Origin: Boletus sp. NGJ
Taxonomy: Eukaryota; Basidiomycota; Agaricomycetes; Boletales; Boletaceae
Assembly (NCBI GenBank): GCA_019096195.1
Contig: JAGTXK010000005.1
Coordinates: 186,001-250,000, forward strand
Length of the DNA: 64,000 nt
Direction: 5' to 3'
Shown: one piece after another, positions 1 to 10,418 of the stretch
Layout: the number at the start of each line of letters is the position of its first letter
Position numbering within the stretch: the first letter of the stretch is position 1
The notes under the pieces: generated by a model
Database searches by the model: none
Told to the model about the DNA's origin: nothing
The model's input: only the letters and a program-made list of their open reading frames with translations
Made by a program: the position numbers and the translations under genes

Positions 1-715
1 TCCTTGTACTTGTAGTCTCTAGTTTGCTTCCCTCTTTTTTTACCATTCGACGTTTCCGGGTTTTTTTATACGTTTTTTATGTGAATGTAGATGGAAAGTT
101 GACCAGTGTGTGATGCCGAGTTAGGGGGTACGTTTCTGGACAAGTGTCTAGTTCAACGAGTTAATGGGAAGGCGACTCTGAGAAACCAGTTGAGTATATC
201 GTAGTGGCACTGCGCGCCAGATTATCGATTATCCCCCCGACTCTGCATATGGAGGGATCTCAAAAATGATAAGTGACCCAAGTCAAAATTAAGTAAAAGC
301 TCATCCTCGGTCACAGTACATACGACATTTGGAACATCCCTCCCCGTACGTTCCCACAGCACGCAGCGGTGCGCAGCATGAGCGGTATATATATCGCTTT
401 GCGACATTCGATACGGGAAGCACCGCTCGATGACGGAAAGCGCAGCCCGATGACAAGAAACACACAGCACAGTACTATCATTATTTTTTTTCTTCGCAGA
501 TGTAGTTATAGTACGAGAACTAGGATGTGTGTAATAAAACTGTGAAAATGAATGTTGTGTGTTTAGCGGAGTGCCGAAAAGTGGGTATGTAGGTGCCGGT
601 TCGAGGGATTGATCGATAGTAGCCACCGGGGCTGCTTTATGTATAGAAATAGCATTACATATCGATTTCTCATTCGACAGTGCTCGTTGGGAGTCCGGGG
701 AGATCCAGTCCCCCA
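1..715. other. Left margin, no supported gene
   Basis: No gene can be supported here. A 164-codon minus-strand open frame (222-716) lies just past the 3' end of kinase-GTPase copy A. It shows no recognisable domain and is more likely 3' flank or a chance frame. T-rich runs occur near 33-70 and 483-495. Confidence 0.5.
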
Positions 716-2807
716 TTGCTATAGTTTAACTTGATGGTTCTCTCGGTCTGCTCCCTGGTCAACCCACAGCGATCCCCAAAGTTTGTCAACAGTCATCTTC
801 TTTTCGCCTGTTGCCCACCTCCGGGTTATCTTCAGGCAAAGTTTGGCCGAGATTCCTTCCACCTTTGCACACGAAAGTTTCAAGACCGGGGTAAATCGGG
901 AGGGTTGCCGTGGCGTAAGTCCGAAGGAATGCTTTCAACGGTTGTTTGGACCGATCACGACCTGTCTGAAACGTGGTGACGCACGCATGAGGAATGGATT
1001 GAACCGGGATACCGGTTCTTCCAGTGATATTGTCTTGATTGTGCTCCCACCACTGATCATCCAGCGTGTCACGGTGGGTCACGACGAGGGTTATTGGAGC
1101 ACGACCGCCGAAGAAGTCGTTGATCAGCCGGTAGAGACTACCAAGCGAAGCGAAGATTCCGCCCATGCTTGTACAGAGAAGAATAACGTTAATGCCACTA
1201 GGGAGGCTTCGCAAGACAGCATGTGCTTGTTCGTAAGGCGAAAGAGGACTGACTCCTTCCCCGTGGGCAAGGCGGAATCCCATCATGTCCCATAATCGGA
1301 TCCGCCTTTCACCGATGGACATCTGGGGTCGCCTAGTGCAAGTTTCGTCCCCGGGTGCTCGTACAATTGGCTTCTCGGCAAGGAGATTGATGGCCGAGCT
1401 CTTTCCGCGCCCGACAGCACCGAATAGCACGACATTGATATCAAGTGCAGGACTTCGATCATGTGTCAGGAATTTGCAAGAAAATCATTACATGAACTTA
1501 CTTTGGTAGCAGCAGTTGCTCTAGGCAGTCTCTGGAAAACGTCAATGCTTCTTGGGCTGATGGCCGATTTGTCGGTCGTCGTGGAGACCAACATCGCTCG
1601 ATGAAGTCCCACACACCGTCCGGAATACTATCAGGCCATACTGGGCGTGGTGGATTCTGGAATTCCTTCAATTTACAGTCGAACTCCATTCCGTTTGGCC
1701 AAGGGTATTTCCCCGAAAGGATCTGCAATTCCAATTCAGGCGCTGAGGAAAGAAGCTGAGTAATCACTTACGAAGAGGATGATGCTACCGAGAGAGTAAA
1801 TATCGCTGTTGAGCGTAGCTTCAATCTTGACGTCCGGGTACAAGTCAGGATATTGTAGCTCTGGTGCAGCCCACATCGCTGCCCCGGGACGAATGGAATC
1901 GGTCCAGAGGTATGTCAATTGATCATACTGGCTAAGAGTTTGAGACAACCCGAAGTCGGTGAGACGCGCGTTATGTTCGCCGTCAATCAGAATATTTCCC
2001 TACGGTGATGATAAATCAGACCGATGTCACAGTCAGGCGATACAACTCACAGGGTGGAAATCTCCATGAACAAGTCGTTTCGAATGTACTACGGGAGAAT
2101 GTCATATAATAGCCATGACAACTACAGTTCGCAACTCACGATACTCTAGCCCGGCAACCGATCCATTGATCTGTGACATCAAAAGGTTATTTGTCAACTG
2201 GGTGGGCGTCACGAACGTCTTGTACTCACAAGTTGGATACGATTAGGAAGTAAAAGCATGGTTCCACGGTGCTGGAGATACTCGGTGAGCGTCCCACGTG
2301 ACATCCACATCGAAACCATGCAAGGATAATCAGATCCGAAGTCTTCGCCACATGCTGTTCCCAGGAACGGGGCAATGTTTGGATGGTCTAATCTTCTCCA
2401 AATTCCAAGTTCGCGTCTCACTTTCTAGAGCCACACCATAAGTTCGCAAAACGTACGGCAGAACATCGTCGTCGACTCACTCGCATGAACACATCCCTTT
2501 GGGTTTCGTCGGAGCCATGATGGAAGGTAATAGCCTTGACTGCGATCTGAATACAAGGAACATGGGTAAAAATTTGAGGGAGGTGAGTATGAGCATGCTG
2601 ACCTCCCCGCTCGGTGCACCGGAGCAACGAAACACGGTTCCGAAGACACCGTGTCCAACAATACGTTTCTTACCCCGGTGAAGCGTGTCAGTGAGGTCTG
2701 GTGGATCGATGAGATCAACTAGTATAGTTGTGTGCGTGGAACTGCTCCTGAGAAACGTGTGTCAGAGTGAAGCGAACAATGAAGACAACGACCTACCCTG
2801 ACTCCAT
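716..2807 (-). CDS. Protein kinase-GTPase fusion, copy A
   Basis: The predicted protein is an N-terminal protein kinase fused to a C-terminal P-loop G domain. I place the start at the ATG at 2805-2807, whose first exon is four codons long. Kinase motifs, read on minus: a Gly-rich loop (GHGVFGTVF), a VAVKAI-type lysine strand, an HGDLHP catalytic loop, an LxDFGLSQ activation segment, WAAPEL, and the C-lobe RPTNRPS motif. The gene is cut by several introns of about 50 bp at the same places as in copies B and C. The G domain (786-1430) has G1 GAVGRGKSS, G3 LWDMMGF and G4 VVTHRD. Copy A is the most divergent paralog. Its last codons do not stay in the frame that ends copy C, so the stop is uncertain. 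It is divergent from copy B, with about 1 kb between the starts. The substrate is unknown; the kinase class resembles TKL/tyrosine-kinase-like. The fusion is inferred from the exon chain. Confidence 0.7.
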
Positions 2808-2859
2808 TTCATAGACGCTGGAGGGGGTAAAAGTTTACTGGGTGCATTCTCGTGAGGTA

Positions 2860-2990
2860 CTTATAACGAGGGTTCGATTTTACATCCATTCTCGGATTCG
2901 TGGCAACCTTGTGGTTGGTGCGTTCATAACAACCTCCACGTGCACGTCCGCAACACACGCCGCAACCACCCCCCTCAGGGCATGTGTCTA
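2860..2990. repeat. Repeat upstream of copy A, shared with copy C
   Basis: About 120 bp around the phrase GGTTCGATTTTACATCCATT is nearly the same as 9,370-9,510, which lies just upstream of copy C in the same orientation. A looser match lies at 7,020-7,120. The unit holds the phrases TCATAACAACCTCC and CACGTCCGCAACAC. It is either duplicated promoter DNA or a small repeat carried with the gene family. Confidence 0.6.
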
Positions 2991-3785
2991 CAAGCTTTCC
3001 AGAAATGGGGTATAGGAACCTTGTAGTGAGAAGTATGTACTTGCAGGACAACACGCGCACAAAGTTTACACTGCTCTCCACCGTCAACCCGAACGGCGCG
3101 TCACGTAGGCATGTTATGTACCATCCTCGCCCGCTGTCCTCGTTGTCATCATCTACCGTCCTCGTTGTTATCACGGGTTGCCGTCATCATCGCTGTCCCC
3201 TGTCTCTCCACGTGTTGGTGCCTGCTGTCTTCGTTGCATCTTCAGTCCTATGATGTGTGCAGGCATACCATAGGGCCTGGTCGACAATCGGGTCGTTGGG
3301 AGCATGCCAGTGGGGGTCAGAGGGAGAGCAGGGCTGTCGACGAGGCTGGCACGTGCGGTAGTGTTACTGTACGAGGGGTGGTCGGGGCCTTGGTTTCTGG
3401 GGTCCTTACTTGCTACATTGTTACGGTATTATCGGACATTAACTTTTCCTTGTACTGTACTAGGTCACTCAAAACGTGCCGCATGCCTCGCGTATAGCAC
3501 ACTATCTCCTGGCAAGCATCAATACCAAAACATTGTCACGCGCTCCGTCGGGAGAAAAAACATCAAGCAATGAGGACGTAGCTTTGCATACGGTATGACA
3601 CGCCTTTTACGCATTCACATAGGGTGCAGTAAAAATATAAAAGGTATCCCAATATTTGAACGCGAGACATCCTGGACTCCTGGAGAGTCTACTTTGCACC
3701 AACCACACGTGCTCCCGTCAATATTGTTACAAGGACCTTATCGCTGCCACTGCAGTACACTTCAACCCCCTCCAGCTCCTGTACA
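2991..3785. other. Intergenic between divergent copies A and B
   Basis: This is the shared upstream region of the two head-to-head kinase-GTPase genes. Overlapping open frames at 2984-3573 show no domain. A weak TATA-like ATATAAAAGG lies at about 3,634, roughly 150 bp before the start of copy B. No RNA gene is seen. Confidence 0.4.
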
Positions 3786-5840
3786 ATGGAGTTAGGGTAT
3801 GTCGTCGTCTTCGTTGTTCGCTTCATTCTGACACATGTTTATCAGGGGAAATACGGTGTACACAACTCTACCAGTTGATCTCACGGACACGCTTCGGCTG
3901 GGTAAGAAACGTATTGTTGGACACGGTTCTTTCGGCACCGTGTTTCGTTGCTCCGGTGCACGGAGTGGGGAGGTCAGCATGTTCATACTCACCTCCCTCA
4001 AATTTTTACCTATGTTCCTTGTATTCAGGTCGCAGTCAAGGCGATTACCTTCCAACATCGCTTCCACAAAACCGAGAGGGATGTGTTCATGCGAGTGAGT
4101 TGACGACGATGTTCTGCCGTACGTTTTGCGAACTTATGGTGTGGTACTAGAAAGTGAGACGCGAACTTGGAATATGGAGAAGATTAGATCATCCAAACAT
4201 TGCCCCGTTCCTTGGAACGGCATGTGGTGAAGACTTCGGATCTGATTATCCTTGCATGGTTTCGATGTGGATGTCACATGGAACCCTCACCGAGTATCTC
4301 CAGCACCGTGGAACCATGCTTTTACTTCCTGATCGTATCCAACTTGTGAGTACGAGACGTTCGTGACGCTCACCCAGTTGACAAATAACCTTTTGATGTC
4401 ACAGATCAAAGGATCGGTTGCCGGACTAGAGTATCGTGAGTCCGAACTCTAGTTATCATTGCCATTATATGACATTATCCCGTAGTCCATTCGAAACGAC
4501 TTGTTCACGGAGATTTGCACCCTGTGAGTTGTATCGCCTGATTGTGACATCGGTCTGATTTATCATCACCGTAGGGAAATATTCTGATCGATGGCGAACA
4601 CAACGCGCGTCTCATAGACTTCGGGTTGTCTCAAACTCTTAGCCCGCTTGATCAATTGACCTATCTCTTCACGGATTCCATTCGTCCCGGGGCAGCGATG
4701 TGGGCCGCACCAGAGCTACAGTATCCTGACTTGTACCCGGACGTCAAGATTGAAGCCACGCTCAACAGCGATATTTACTCTCTCGGTAGTATCATCCTCT
4801 TCGTACGTTGTCTTCTGTTGTTATCCTCAGCGCCTGAATTGGAATTGCAGATCCTTTCGGGGAAATATCCTTGGCGAAACAGAACGGAGCTCGAATGCAA
4901 ATTAAGGGAATTCCAGAATCCGTTACGCCCAGTATGGCCTGATAGTATACCGGACGGTGTGTGGGACTTCATCGAGCGATGTTGGTCTCCACGACGACCG
5001 ACAAATCGGCCATCAGCCCAAGAAGCATTGATATTCTCCAGAGACAGCCTAGAGCAACTGCTACTGCCAAAGTAGGTTGATGTAATGATTTTCTTGCAAA
5101 AACTCCTGACGCATGATCGAAGCCCTGTATCTGATACCAATGTCGTGCTATTCGGTTCTATCGGGTGCGGAAAGGGCTCGGCCATCAATCTTCTTGCCGA
5201 GGAGCCAATCGCACGAGTATCCGCGGACGTGGAAACTTGCACCAAGCGACCCCAGATGTCCATCGGTGAAAGGCGGATCCGATTATGGGACATAATGGGA
5301 TTCCGCCTTGCCCACAGAAGACTCAGTCCTCTTTCGACCTACGAACAAGTGCATGCTGTCTTGCGAAGCCTCCCTAGTGGCATTAACGTTATTCTTCTCT
5401 GTACAAGCATGGGCGGAATCTTTGCTTCGCTTGGTAGTCTCGACCGGCTGATCAACGACTTCTTCGGTCGTGCTCTAATAACCCTCGTCGTGACCCACCG
5501 TGACACGCTGGATGAACAGTGGTGGGAGCGCAATGAAGACAGTATCACTGGAGGAACCGGTATCCCGGTTCAATCCATTCCTCACGCACGCGTCACCACG
5601 TTTCCGACAGGTCGTGATCGGTCCAAACAAGCGCTGAAAGCATTCCTTCGGACTTACGCCACGGCAACCCCCCCGATTTCCCCCTGTCTTGATCTGTCGA
5701 GTGCAAGTGTGGAAGGAAGCTGGACCGAACTATGGCTGGAGATAATTCGCAGGCTGGAAACGCCCGAAAAGAAGATTGCAATTCCGGATCGCTGTGCGTT
5801 GGCCAGCTATCCCCGACTCCACGAAGTGGAGGTAGGGTAG
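3786..5840 (+). CDS. Protein kinase-GTPase fusion, copy B
   Basis: This is the fullest copy. The kinase exons read: Gly-rich loop GHGSFGTVF (about 3,920-3,950), intron 3,973-4,028, VAVKAI, intron, the N-lobe/hinge exon (4,154-4,335), intron, VHSKRLVHGDLHP, intron, GNILIDGEHNARLIDFGLSQ (from 4,575), WAAPEL, a further intron near 4,804-4,850, and the C-lobe ending RPTNRPSAQEA. The kinase exon then ends near LLPK, and a spliced join (donor near 5,071, acceptor near 5,131) leads into the G domain. That domain has G1 GSIGCGKGS, G3 LWDIMGF, G4 VVTHRD and a long C-terminal helix region. The kinase keeps Lys, HGD Asp, Asn and DFG, so catalysis is plausible. Oddities: the second Ser of G1 is Gly, the short first exon does not clearly continue into the kinase frame, and the tail after EKK differs from A and C. 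The cellular role is unknown. Confidence 0.72.
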
Positions 5841-6708
5841 TAAACGTCCAGGCACTAACTTATGTGACTTATATGTATGTGTTAACACTTTTATCGTCGT
5901 GCCCTCTGCCAATGCCTTTCATCTTTCCATGCTGCCAATGACGTGCAACTTGTCCTGGACCTCGAAAATACCCCACGTTGTCGGTTACATTATCTTTCAC
6001 TGTCTATTATTGCAGAGCTGACTCGTACGACTGGAATACCTGCCTCGCATCCCTTCAATATGGACACTTAGCTGCATCACACCTTTTTTTATTCTGCATT
6101 GTTTACGACACCACCCCCGCGTGTCTTTCGGATTGGCTGCACCTTCCTCTGCTCTGCTCGCTTCACCTGGTTCACAGACAAATTCGCCGCGCCGCTTGGC
6201 ATGCAACTCTACTCGACGGTTAGCCCGTGGCTGGCTGTCGATTTGATAGCCCCCGTTGGAGCTGGAGATTTCGATGAAGATTGGTCTGGTCTCGGTTGAG
6301 GGAAGATGCGACAAGACACCGACGCAAGACCGCAGCACATTGAGGCGCTTGGTCATGCTGCTCATACGAGTGGCGTGCTAGTCTTACGATGCTCGCGCGT
6401 CCATCTTGCTTTCTCGATAGTCCTCTGTCGCCTTCCACTCCCAGTCCCATTTCGATCCTCGTGCACTTGTAGGCGAACGACCCCTTGATTGGGGTTACGT
6501 GCCTCGTGCAAGCAAATCGACTGGTATCATCTCCACTCCCCGGATTATTTAGCCGTCGGCACATCCTTCACGAGAACCGCATCGCACGCATTGTTTATTC
6601 CGTTCTGATTTGTATACGCACTCATGTCATGAAGACGGCGCCTGATCACCGCTTACTCTATGGCTCCTCCCTCCCCCTCATCCAGACCTGTCGGCATGTA
6701 ATAGCGAA
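5841..6708. other. Gene-free stretch after copy B
   Basis: Open frames on both strands (5,978-6,796) are short and show no domain. Nothing here is supported as a gene, and no RNA gene or obvious repeat is seen until the duplicated block starts at about 6,709. Confidence 0.4.
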
Positions 6709-7268
6709 ACGTCAACGTGTCTCTTATTGTACTCCTTCACCGCATTCATTGTATGAGAATAAAGTGGCTTGGAACATTTGGTGTATTCGTTGTTGAGCCT
6801 CACCGAATGGGGTATGCGAAAGCTGTTGATGGTAGTTCATCGGACCGCGAACTTTGGACATCGCTAGATATCACTATGTATCACCACATGTAGTCTATAT
6901 TTCTAGTAACATATGTAAGAACATCTATCTGTCTTGGAAGTTATCCACAGTCCCGCGGGATCCTTATAATAACATTGGGTGAACTGTCGTGGCCCGGTTT
7001 GGGTACCAGTATATACATTCGGCTTTGCGGTTGGTAGAAGTAATTCATAACAACCTCCCCGGGACACGGAGTCCGCAGCAGGCGCCGCGATCGACCCCTG
7101 GCAATTGCCGTGCCGAACATACAACTTGAATCCCGGGAGCAAGTAACCTTCGTCGTGACCCGCCTTGACACGACTCTATGAACGTATAGAACCGCCGGTG
7201 TCGCGGCGATTCAAAATCCCATGCGTTACCAACGTACAGACAGGTCGTGCGCAGTCCAAACAAGCGCT
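6709..7268 (-). repeat. Segmental duplicate of 50,880-51,271
   Basis: Read on minus, this block matches the plus-strand sequence leading into the kinase-like gene at 51 kb. The shared phrases include AAGGATCCCGCGGGACTGTG, TTCCAAGACAGATGTTC, CATCAACAGCTTTCGCATAC and CTCATACAATGAATGCGGTG. This copy has about 135 extra bases (around 6,980-7,110) that resemble the repeat upstream of copies A and C. The match stops just before the tandem repeat of the 51-kb gene begins, so this is only the 5' flank and first codons of that gene family. Confidence 0.8.
7140..7268 (+). pseudogene. Scrap of a kinase-GTPase G domain
   Basis: The plus strand reads like the G4-to-C-terminal part of copy B. It has CCTTCGTCGTGACCC (VVTHRD region), then the GTACCGGTATCC-like stretch, then ACAGGTCGTG...CAAACAAGCGCTGA. 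It is too short and too diverged to code. It corresponds to part of the roughly 315 bp missing from copy C next to it, but it lies in the opposite orientation to copy C. Confidence 0.6.
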
Positions 7269-7419
7269 GACTCGATTTCAAGTTTATGTGGTCGTACTGA
7301 TAATGTGAACAAATATCGTATTGTCCGCCTGGCCATAAGAAATGATATAATATCGTATCTCGTCCTACTGCATCATTAAGTAAATAAATATATAGTTGGA
7401 TGTAATTGGTTTCGAGAGG

Positions 7420-9235
7420 CTAGCGAGGTATATCCAGTCCCCCGCTGCCATAGTACAACCTGATGAGTTCCTCGGCCTGCTCCCTGGTCAACCCACAGCG
7501 ATCCCGAAGGTTGACAATCATCTACTTTTCGTGCGTTTCCAACGTCCCAGTTATCCTCGGGCGAACTTTCGCCGAGATTCCTTCCACCATTGCACACGAA
7601 AGATCAAGACTGGGAATCGGAGGGGTTGCGGCGGCGTAAGTCCGAAAGATTGTTTTCAGCACTTGTTCGGGCAAGGCGGAATCCCATCGTGTCACATAAT
7701 CAGATCCGTTTTTCACCGATGGATATCTGGGGTCGCTTGGTGCGAGTTTCCACATACTTGTGCAATTGGCTCCTCGGCAAGGAGATTGATGATCGAGCTC
7801 TTCCCACACCCAACAGCACCGAATGGGACGACATTGGGATCAGATACAGCACTTTGATCAAGCGTCAGGAGTTTTTGCAAGAAAATCACGACATCAACCT
7901 ACTTTGGCAGTAGCAGTTGCTCTAGGTTGTCTCTAGAGAACGTCAATGCCTCCTGGGCTGATGGCCGATTTGTCGGTCGTCGTGGAGACCAACATCGCTC
8001 GATGAAGTCCCACACACCGTCCGGAATACTATCAGGCCATACTGGGCGTAACGGATTCTGGAATTCCCTTAATTTGCATTCGACCTCCGTTCTGTTTCGC
8101 CAAGGATATTTCCCCGAAAGGATCTGCAATTCCAATTCAGGCGCTGAGGATAACAACAGAAGACAACGTACGAAGAGGGTGATACTACCGAGAGAGTAAA
8201 TATCGCTGTTGAGCGTGGCTTCAATCTTGACGTCCGGGTACAAGTCAGGATACTGTAGTTCTGGTGCGGCCCACATCGCTGCCCCGGGACGAATGGAATC
8301 CGTGAAGAGATAGGTCAATTGATCAAGCGGGCTAAGAGTTTGAGACAACCCGAAGTCTATGAGACGCGCGTTGTGTTCGCCATCGATCAGAATATTTCCC
8401 TACGGTGATGATAAATCAGACCGATGTCACAATCAGGCGATACAACTCACAGGGTGGAAATCTCCATGAACAAGTCGTTTCGAATGGACTACGGGAGAAT
8501 GTCATATAATGGCAATGATAACTAGAGTTCGGACTCACGATACTCTAGCCCGGCAATCGATCCTTTGATCTGTGACATCAAAAGGTTATTTGTCAACTGG
8601 GTGAGCGTCACGAACGTCTCGTACTCACAAGTTGGATACGATCAGGAAGTAAAAGCATGGTTCCACGGTGCTGGAGATACTCGGTGAGGGTTCCATGTGA
8701 CATCCACATCGAAACCATGCAAGGATAATCAGATCCGAAGTCTTCACCACATGCCGTTCCAAGGAACGGGGCAATGTTTGGATGATCTAATCTTCTCCAT
8801 ATTCCAAGTTCGCGTCTCACTTTCTAGTACCACACCATAAGTTCGCAAAACGTACGGCAGAACGTCGTCGTCGACTTACTCGCATGAACACATCCCTTTG
8901 GGTTTCGTCGAAGCCATGATGGAAGGTAATCGCCTTGACTGCGATCTGAATACAAGGAACATAGGTAAAAATTTGAGGGAGGTGAGTATGAACATGCTGA
9001 CCTCCCCACTCCGTGCACCGGAGCAACGAAACACGGTGCCGAAAGAACCGTGTCCAACAATACGTTTCTTACCCCGTTGAAGCGTGTCAGTGAGATCTGG
9101 CTGATCGACGAAACCAACTGGTAGAGTTGTGTCCGTCGAACTGCTACTTTTGTCGCTCCTGAGAATCAGAGTGAAGCGAATAACGAAGACGATGACATAC
9201 CTTGACTGCGTTTTATAGGACCTGAAGGGTGTCAT
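7420..9235 (-). CDS. Protein kinase-GTPase fusion, copy C (G domain deleted)
   Basis: The start is ATG at 9,233-9,235 (MTPFRSYKTQSR), and an intron then leads to the exon with SDKSSSSTDTT and the Gly-rich loop GHGSFGTVF. The kinase half looks intact and is almost identical to copy B: the 149-residue exon frame at 7,899-8,348 differs at only a few residues. The exon end near 7,903 splices into a G domain with a good G1, GAVGCGKSS. Right after the G3 region (GFRLA), however, the sequence jumps to the C-terminal helix (FRTYAAATPP), so about 315 bp present in copy B (roughly 5,313-5,628), including G4, are gone. An in-frame TAG follows THEK, and beyond it the same frame resumes with MIVNLRDRCG and runs to the TAG at 7,420. 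The copy is therefore a kinase with a damaged GTPase; GTP binding is unlikely. It converges with copy B. Confidence 0.65.
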
Positions 9236-9369
9236 AAGGTAGGGTGGAGTGCAAATGTGTGCTCGAGGTGCTGAAGTCTAGTTTCCTGGTTCGTCTGTCT
9301 TGAAAGTAAGTTATTGCATTGGCATCGAGTGCAGTCTCGCAATGCCTTTATAACACCATTGACGAGGGC

Positions 9370-9510
9370 GGTTGTGGTTCGATTTTGCATCCATCCTCGG
9401 ATTCGTGGCAGCCTTGTGGTTGGTGCAACGTATTCATAACAACATCCGCGGGACACGTCCGCAACACGCGCTGCGACCAACGCCAATTACCATGCCGAGG
9501 GCACACAGAT
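9370..9510. repeat. Repeat upstream of copy C
   Basis: This is the counterpart of 2,860-2,990, with the phrase GGTTCGATTTTGCATCCATC and CGTATTCATAACAACATCC. It lies about 130-270 bp upstream of the copy C start, as the other copy lies about 50-180 bp upstream of copy A. It may carry promoter elements. Confidence 0.6.
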
Positions 9511-10418
9511 CTGGGCATATGTCTTCTAGCGATGGGATGTAGGAGCCTGGGCGTCACGGACGCTCCATCAGTGCATCAATCATACACCTTCCAGGATGCA
9601 GGGGAACACACCTCTGTTCTCCCAATCTGCAGAAATCAAGTTGATAATGGTGATGCTAGGCATGTAAACTGACATTTACAGCACTTTTCATTTTGTGCGG
9701 AACTACTGTTTGATTTCCGAGGACCGAGTGCGCGCGAAAAGTACGAATGAGGACCCCGAAACTCGCCGCGTGCTGAAGGCCGCTACCAGGTGCAAATCCA
9801 GGAAAATAATGTACTCACTCATCCTAATACCAGTGAAAGGCGCTGTAAGCATTGAGTTCAACGACACGCGCCGTAGGGCAGTCTGCGCAGCGGCAATCCG
9901 GATCTACGCACGTCCTGGCAATGCGTTATCGCCAAGTTTTAATTGTACTGGAAGTAGTGTATAATGTATCTCGCCCAGAACTTACTCAGTTGGTATCATC
10001 TTAAGCGCCGCACGCCACTTCCGGACCTTCAAGTTATTTTATTTTATTGGTTGCCAAATCTTTTACTCTTTCATCCCTTAGACTTGTCCATCATGCACCC
10101 GGCAGCTCAGAAGTTGAAGTTGTTGATTGTGCTCGAAGTTGCGCAGATATCAACGGAAGGCAGTGAGATGCTGGGCCAGGCTGTGAAGGACAGCTGTTAT
10201 CTGCTCGAGCAGCTCTCATTGACCTCTTTTATCAACTTCTCCTTCTACCTCCATTGGGCCCCAACTCGCCAACTACACTCCTACCGATACCCAGGCTGCA
10301 TTATGACAGAAAGTCTACCGTAACATACCAAAAAAGGTAGCCGATAAATTAGCTCCGACCCGTCGCGTGCCAACATTTCAATCCCACCCAAGAGCCTTCC
10401 GGTTCAACTCACGTCCAC
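9511..10418. other. Gene-free stretch before the F-box gene
   Basis: A 119-codon plus frame (9,964-10,323) is open but has no recognisable domain and no clear link to the F-box gene. I treat the stretch as intergenic. A run of A at 10,328-10,335 and CT-rich DNA at 10,370-10,400 may belong to the core promoter of the next gene. Confidence 0.4.

Noticed and set aside
222-716. 164-codon minus frame as a separate small gene
   Set aside because: There is no domain, and it lies directly past copy A in its 3' flank; no splice or start evidence.
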